Positions 59,897 through 64,000 of a stretch of 64,000 nt of DNA are shown one piece after another. A program made the position numbers and the translations under genes. The notes under the pieces are model-generated. The model saw only the letters and a program-made list of their open reading frames with translations, did not search any database and was not told the DNA's origin. The first letter of the stretch is position 1. Each line of letters begins with the position of its first letter. Source of the stretch: Dichetophora obliterata (Eukaryota > Arthropoda > Insecta > Diptera > Sciomyzidae); NCBI GenBank assembly GCA_963920525.1, contig OY986436.1:181996361-182060360 (forward strand). Reading direction: 5' to 3'.

Positions 59897-61417
59897 TTGT
59901 ACAATAAACGTATCGAAAAATTTAGATCGTATTCTAAGAGGTCTCAAAAGTTGCTTAGGGATGGTCAAGATCTCCCAAAAAAAAATTTAGGAAAAAATAA
60001 AGATGTCTTCCTCTCCCGCATGGACAAAGTTGTTTTTTAAGAAAAACTGTAAAAAATCACGATCTAAAAATGCTTTGATTTTTGTAAGTAGAACTAAATA
60101 TGTCGTCTTAAAGTAAAAGTAAATAATGACTTCAACTAACAATATCCTGCCAAAAACTATGCCGCTTTCGATTTTTACCCACAAGGTCCTGTGTGAAGGA
60201 TATTCGAATCTAAAAGTACATTCGAGGTAGCACAGAACTTTTGATTGCTGTCTGATTTTCTAAATTTTGGTGATTTTGATTATTGTGTTGACGTTTTCCT
60301 TAAGTTTGGCGAACAAATAATTTGCATATTTTTTGAATATGCATTTTCTTGTTATTGAGAAATGTATACTTGAATGCAATTTCTTAACTTTTTAGATTCT
60401 TTAAATATTTCTGAACAACACCCTGTCCAAAAGTATCAATTTTCAACACCAGGTAACGACCAAGATTTTTTTTTCCTATCTCGATTTTTAAAAATTTTCT
60501 TTCCTAACATGAATTATATTATTTGGTTAAAACACCTCAACTCAGCATTCAAAAAATTGTATACAAAAGTTTGAGTTTCTAAGCTTGCCATTCGATGGGT
60601 CTCAATTGCCTTAACAATTGTTGTTTAGAAATGTTTTATACATTTCTAATAAATAATAACCATTAATGTATAAAATATATTTCTTATTATAAATAATAAC
60701 CATGAAAGAGATATCAACAAACTTGTTAAATTTCATGCTTGAAGTAACTTTTTGTATATATCAAAATAGGAAAAAAATCGTGGCCTTTTTGTGCTTTTTT
60801 AAAAAAGATATTTTTAGGCAGGGTTTCGTTCAAAACTGTTTGCAGATTCCGAATTGAGAAAATTATCTTCGGTACCACTTCTGGTGCCTGAGATATAAAA
60901 CCTTATATTCATTTTTTCAAAAAGTTAAAAATTGCATTCAAGTATACATTTCTTCAAATCAAGAAAATGCATATGCGAAAAATATGCAAATTATTAGTGC
61001 GCCATTTTTAAGGAAAGCCTTAACACTGTAATCCATATCACCAAAATTTAGACAGTCAGAAAACAATTGAAACTTTGCTATCTCGAGTGTACCTTGAGAT
61101 TCGAATATCCTTCACACAGGACACTGTTTGTAAAAACCAAGAGTGGCATTTTATTTGTCAAAATATTGTTACTTAAAGTCTATATTTACTTTTGCTTTAA
61201 AACGTATGTAGTTTTTCTTACAAAAATTAAAGCATTTTGAGATCGTGATTTTTTATTGTTTTTCTCAAAAAACAACTTTGTCCTTGCGGGGAGGATGAGA
61301 TCCTTATTTTTTTTCTAAAAACTTTTTTTGAGATTTTGACCACCGTATGCAACTTTTGAGACCTCTTAGAATATGAAATTCAAAAGAAATTGTAATTCGA
61401 TACGCCCTATTGTACAA
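59897..61417. repeat. ~1.5-kb inverted repeat with ~498-bp arms
   Basis: Left arm 59897-60394 and right arm 60920-61417 are reverse complements over almost their whole length, diverged by perhaps 20-25%. Matching pairs, left then right: TCTAAGAGGTCTCAAAAGTTGC with CAACTTTTGAGACCTCTTAGA (partial match); GATATTCGAATCT with AGATTCGAATATCC; TGTATACTTGAATGCAAT with ATTGCATTCAAGTATACA. The loop is 525 bp. No coding frame fits. It may be a foldback or MITE-like element; no target duplication seen. Confidence 0.85.
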
Positions 61418-61571
61418 CTATTCAAGAATATGTAAAAATATTTATAAATCAATCCGGCTTCTAATACAGTTTCTACTGCTCTTAAAACGTTTGACTAGAC
61501 AGAGTAACTTAAAACGCGTTTTTCTAGAAACATACTTTTTCAAAAAGGGCTACACTACACACTACAAACAA

Positions 61572-62075
61572 ATTGATTTAAATGAAAAAATCATTGATTT
61601 AAATGAAAAAATCATTGAATTTTAATGAATTGCTCATAGTTTTTAACGTACTGTTCATTGAAATCAATGAAGAATATTCATTAAAAATGTCTAAATAAAT
61701 ATCAATGATTTGTTTTCATTATTTTAATGGACTTTTCATTGATATCAATGAAAAGTACATTGATTCCAGATGTAAATCAAATTTCAACGAACCATACATT
61801 GATTTTTAATGAACAGTTCATTGAATTCAATGTTTAAGTCATTTAATGCAATGTATATTTCATTAAATTCAATGTATAGGTCATTGACTTCAAAGTATTG
61901 TTCATTGAATTAAATGTATTGTTCATTGATTTCAGTGTATAGTTCATTAAATTCAATGTATAGTTCATTAAATTCAATGTGTAATTCATTAAATTCAATG
62001 TATAGTTCATTGAATTTAATGTATAGTTCATTAAATTCAATGTTTTCAGTTCATAAAATTCAATGTTTACTAATT
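61572..62075. repeat. Left 21-bp array of the foldback-like element
   Basis: Most regular from about 61840 to 62050, where units such as TTCATTAAATTCAATGTATA repeat every 21 bp. Because 21 is a multiple of 3, this opens frames on both strands (MNYTLNL... and MYSSLNS...), which are artefacts. The outer part (61572-61830) is more degenerate. Confidence 0.88.
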
Positions 62076-62311
62076 TATTCCCTTCCCAATTTTGTTTGAA
62101 GTAAAACGCGAAGTTGTGAAGACGTGTGGCAATTGTGTGTGTAAATTTTAGATAAAAGGTGATAATAAATTAAATTAAAAGTGAAGAAAATGTTGTGCTT
62201 TGAATGTTGTGCTTTGAAGAAAATTTAAATCTGTTGAATTACTATTAGTATTAGTAAATAATAGGAAATATACCTGGCATTTTAAGTGACTGCTGCCATC
62301 ATTTTCAAAAA

Positions 62312-62717
62312 ATGTTTACAATTTTAAAGGTTGAAAACCACATAAAAGATAAAGCTGTGCGGGCCAAGTTGGCAGAAATTGAAGATTTCACTAATTACAG
62401 TGGTAAGCTTAATTTTTCTCGAGGCTAAATAAATAAATAGTTATTTTTTTCAATTAATATCTTTCCAGATAGTACTGCTATGAAACTTCTTTGGAGCCTT
62501 CATGGGTATTTGGTGTCCACTCAGTAAGGACAACTTTGGAAGAAAAACTTTCCTAAAGCATACAATTACCAGTTCCCAAGAGGCATTCGTTTTTGTTGGA
62601 AGCAGCATCCAGGAAGTCGAAAATATTCAACCAGGCGAAAATATTCAACCATTAATCCTTGCTGTTGAATCCTTGGATGGAGAACTTCTCCTCATTCCTC
62701 ATTCATGGATGATGTAA
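62312..62717 (+). pseudogene. Small two-exon gene of unknown function inside the foldback-like element
   Basis: Exon 1 starts at ATG 62312 (MFTILKVENHIKDKAVRAKL, then AEIEDFTNYS) and ends at 62402 before GTAAGC. A 66-nt intron ends TTTCCAG at 62468. Exon 2 begins DSTAMKLLWSLHG and reaches a stop at once. One base out of phase it continues from a GGG at about 62503 as IWCPLSKDNFGRKTFLKHTI, then SSQEAFVFVGSSIQEVENIQ, ending LLLIPHSWMM before TAA (62715-62717). A single extra base thus explains the break. Intact length would be about 112 residues. A short internal duplication gives ENIQPGENIQP. No transposase motif and no domain I recognise. AT-rich leader upstream; AATAAA-like signals near 62898. 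Confidence 0.55.
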
Positions 62718-62969
62718 AATTTCAATTTGCTAGTTTTATTAGAGCCGTAGATGTGTGCTTTAAAATTTTCCAATTATTTCAATTAAAATATCCTGCTGCA
62801 TGCACTCTTCTGTGGCAGTTTATTGCCGTATATTTTTTTATAAATTTAAAAACTATTCAAAATCTTTGAAAATTTGTATATTAATTGACTCTTGAAAATA
62901 AAAAAATATTGTTGAAATTGTAATTATTTCCTTATTTTAAAAATGTTTAGAGAGGGATTAACAAATATT

Positions 62970-63588
62970 TCGTTGAATTTAATGTATAGATCATTCATTC
63001 CAATGAACTAAATAAATTAAATTTAATGAAATATACATGGAATTCAATGAACTGAATACATCAAATTTAAAGAACTGTACATTGTACAATGAACAATAAT
63101 ACATTGAATTAAATGAACTACACATTGAATTCAATGAACCTTAATACATTGAATTCAATGAACTATACATTGAATTCAATGAACTATTTATAAATTTAAT
63201 TCAATGTAAGGTTCATTGAACTATACATTAAATTCAATTAACTATACATTGAATTCAATGAACTTTACATTGAATTCAATGTACCTTACATTGAATTCAA
63301 TGAACTTTACATTGTATTCGATGAAATTTACATTGAATTCAATGAACTTTTCATTAAATTCAATGAAAAAATCATTAATTTTGGCATTTTTTAATGAACG
63401 TGTTGATTGAATTCAATGAAGTGTACATTGATATTCAAAGAACCATTCATTGAAAATCACTAAGTTTAATGAACTATTCATTAAAGCAAGAAGAAAATTC
63501 ATTGAAATCAATGACCACAGTTCATTGGACCAAAATCAATGAATAATTCATTGAAATTAATGCACCTTTTCATTAATATAATGTACCT
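62970..63588. repeat. Right 21-bp array of the foldback-like element
   Basis: Most regular from about 63110 to 63365 with units CTATACATTGAATTCAATGA or CTTTACATTGAATTCAATGA. Orientation is opposite to the left arm, so the two arms can pair. The repeated NYTLNSM frame (63216-63410) is an artefact. Confidence 0.88.
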
Positions 63589-64000
63589 TTTTGGTTCAGC
63601 GTAATTCTACACATCTTTCACATAAATAAGCGTCTTCGGAAAATTTTTCTAGTTTTTACATAAAACAATATGGTAAAAAATAACGTAAGTTTTTCAACGT
63701 ATTTCCACGATTCATAATTTTCTTAATTTTCCATGTTTTCATTCAATATTTAGAAAAGATGTGCATTCAAGAGTCTGTTTTTGAATTTATTTTTTTTTTT
63801 AAGATGATCTAGAGCCGAGTTATGGTGTGTCCCGATTTTCACTTATTTTTAAGCACTCTTACTTCAGCGCAATCTTTGTATTTAAACAATATATGTTAAA
63901 AAAAAATGTTACTTATACTAGTGATGTTAAATTATCATGCAAATGAAATATTTTATATAATATACTTTTTTAGAAAATATCTTCTAAAATATGGCTTAGT
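63589..64000. other. AT-rich non-coding DNA
   Basis: Nothing recognised beyond the foldback-like right arm. Confidence 0.5.

Larger units (their letters stand above)
61572..63588 (+). mobile_element. Foldback-like element with opposed 21-bp repeat arms
   Basis: The left arm (61572-62075) is a tandem array of about 21 bp (core TTCATTGAATTCAATGTA followed by TAG). The right arm (62970-63588) is the same unit in inverse complement (CTATACATTGAATTCAATGA). Many unit cores are themselves palindromic. Long inverted arms made of short tandem repeats are the mark of foldback (FB-like) transposons. The central 0.9 kb is unlike the arms and carries a small two-exon gene. Outer limits are approximate; CAAAAAGG-like text lies just outside each arm (61541-61548 and, inverted, 63586-63593). 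Target duplication not found. Confidence 0.7.

Noticed and set aside
61843..62099. Repetitive peptides such as MNYTLNL and MYSSLNS
   Set aside because: They arise because the repeat unit is 21 bp and lacks stops; both strands are open.
61572..63588. CRISPR-like array
   Set aside because: Repeats are contiguous or degenerate with no unique spacers, and the context is animal DNA.

Overview
This is AT-rich animal DNA in which every recognisable coding sequence belongs to a transposable element. The repertoire (piggyBac, Tc1/mariner, hAT and Harbinger-type elements, Helitron-like DNA, Jockey-, LOA- and RTE-type LINEs), the (CAA)n/(TTG)n-type microsatellites and the very short 66-nt candidate introns suggest an insect, probably a brachyceran fly. 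That placement is an inference. No host protein-coding exon, tRNA or rRNA gene could be supported, so the window is best read as intergenic or large-intron DNA filled by layers of insertions. Most short open frames here are chance frames in AT-rich sequence.

Layout. 1-11.1 kb: non-coding DNA with a ~97-bp tandem repeat and two Helitron-like copies in opposite orientation (1338-1783 minus, 5223-7350 plus). 11.1-14.7 kb: a piggyBac-like element with TTAA target duplications and matching termini. Its transposase keeps all three catalytic aspartates but is broken by one stop codon and by a 1151-bp insertion at a TA site. 15.8-20.6 kb: nested terminal-inverted-repeat elements, a dead Tc1-like element with double (IR/DR) ends, and a mariner remnant. 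23.9-25.0 kb: mariner and LINE tails and a 315-bp Harbinger-type MITE. 26.2-31.2 kb: a Jockey-type reverse transcriptase fragment carrying an insertion, followed by a degenerate LOA-type LINE (endonuclease, reverse transcriptase, RNase H, zinc knuckle, CTAACC tail). 31.2-40.9 kb: mainly non-coding DNA, one LINE tail and local repeats. 40.9-50.5 kb: an RTE scrap next to a TIR element holding a Harbinger-derived MITE with a MADF-like protein start, a hAT-like element, a 477-bp MITE, a deleted second piggyBac element and a hAT MITE with a perfect 8-bp duplication. 51.5-58.1 kb: a three-level nest, a Tc1-like transposase split by a LINE tail that is itself split by an apparently full-length RTE retrotransposon with a perfect 13-bp duplication. 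59.9-63.6 kb: a ~1.5-kb inverted repeat with ~500-bp arms, then a foldback-like element whose arms are opposed arrays of a 21-bp unit around a small two-exon gene that I do not recognise.

How it works together. These are independent parasites, not a pathway. Target duplications and restored reading frames give relative insertion orders: RTE after LINE after Tc1; the TA element after piggyBac; the Harbinger MITE after the GGCGG-ended element. No transposase is intact. The RTE endonuclease domain is the longest open coding stretch.
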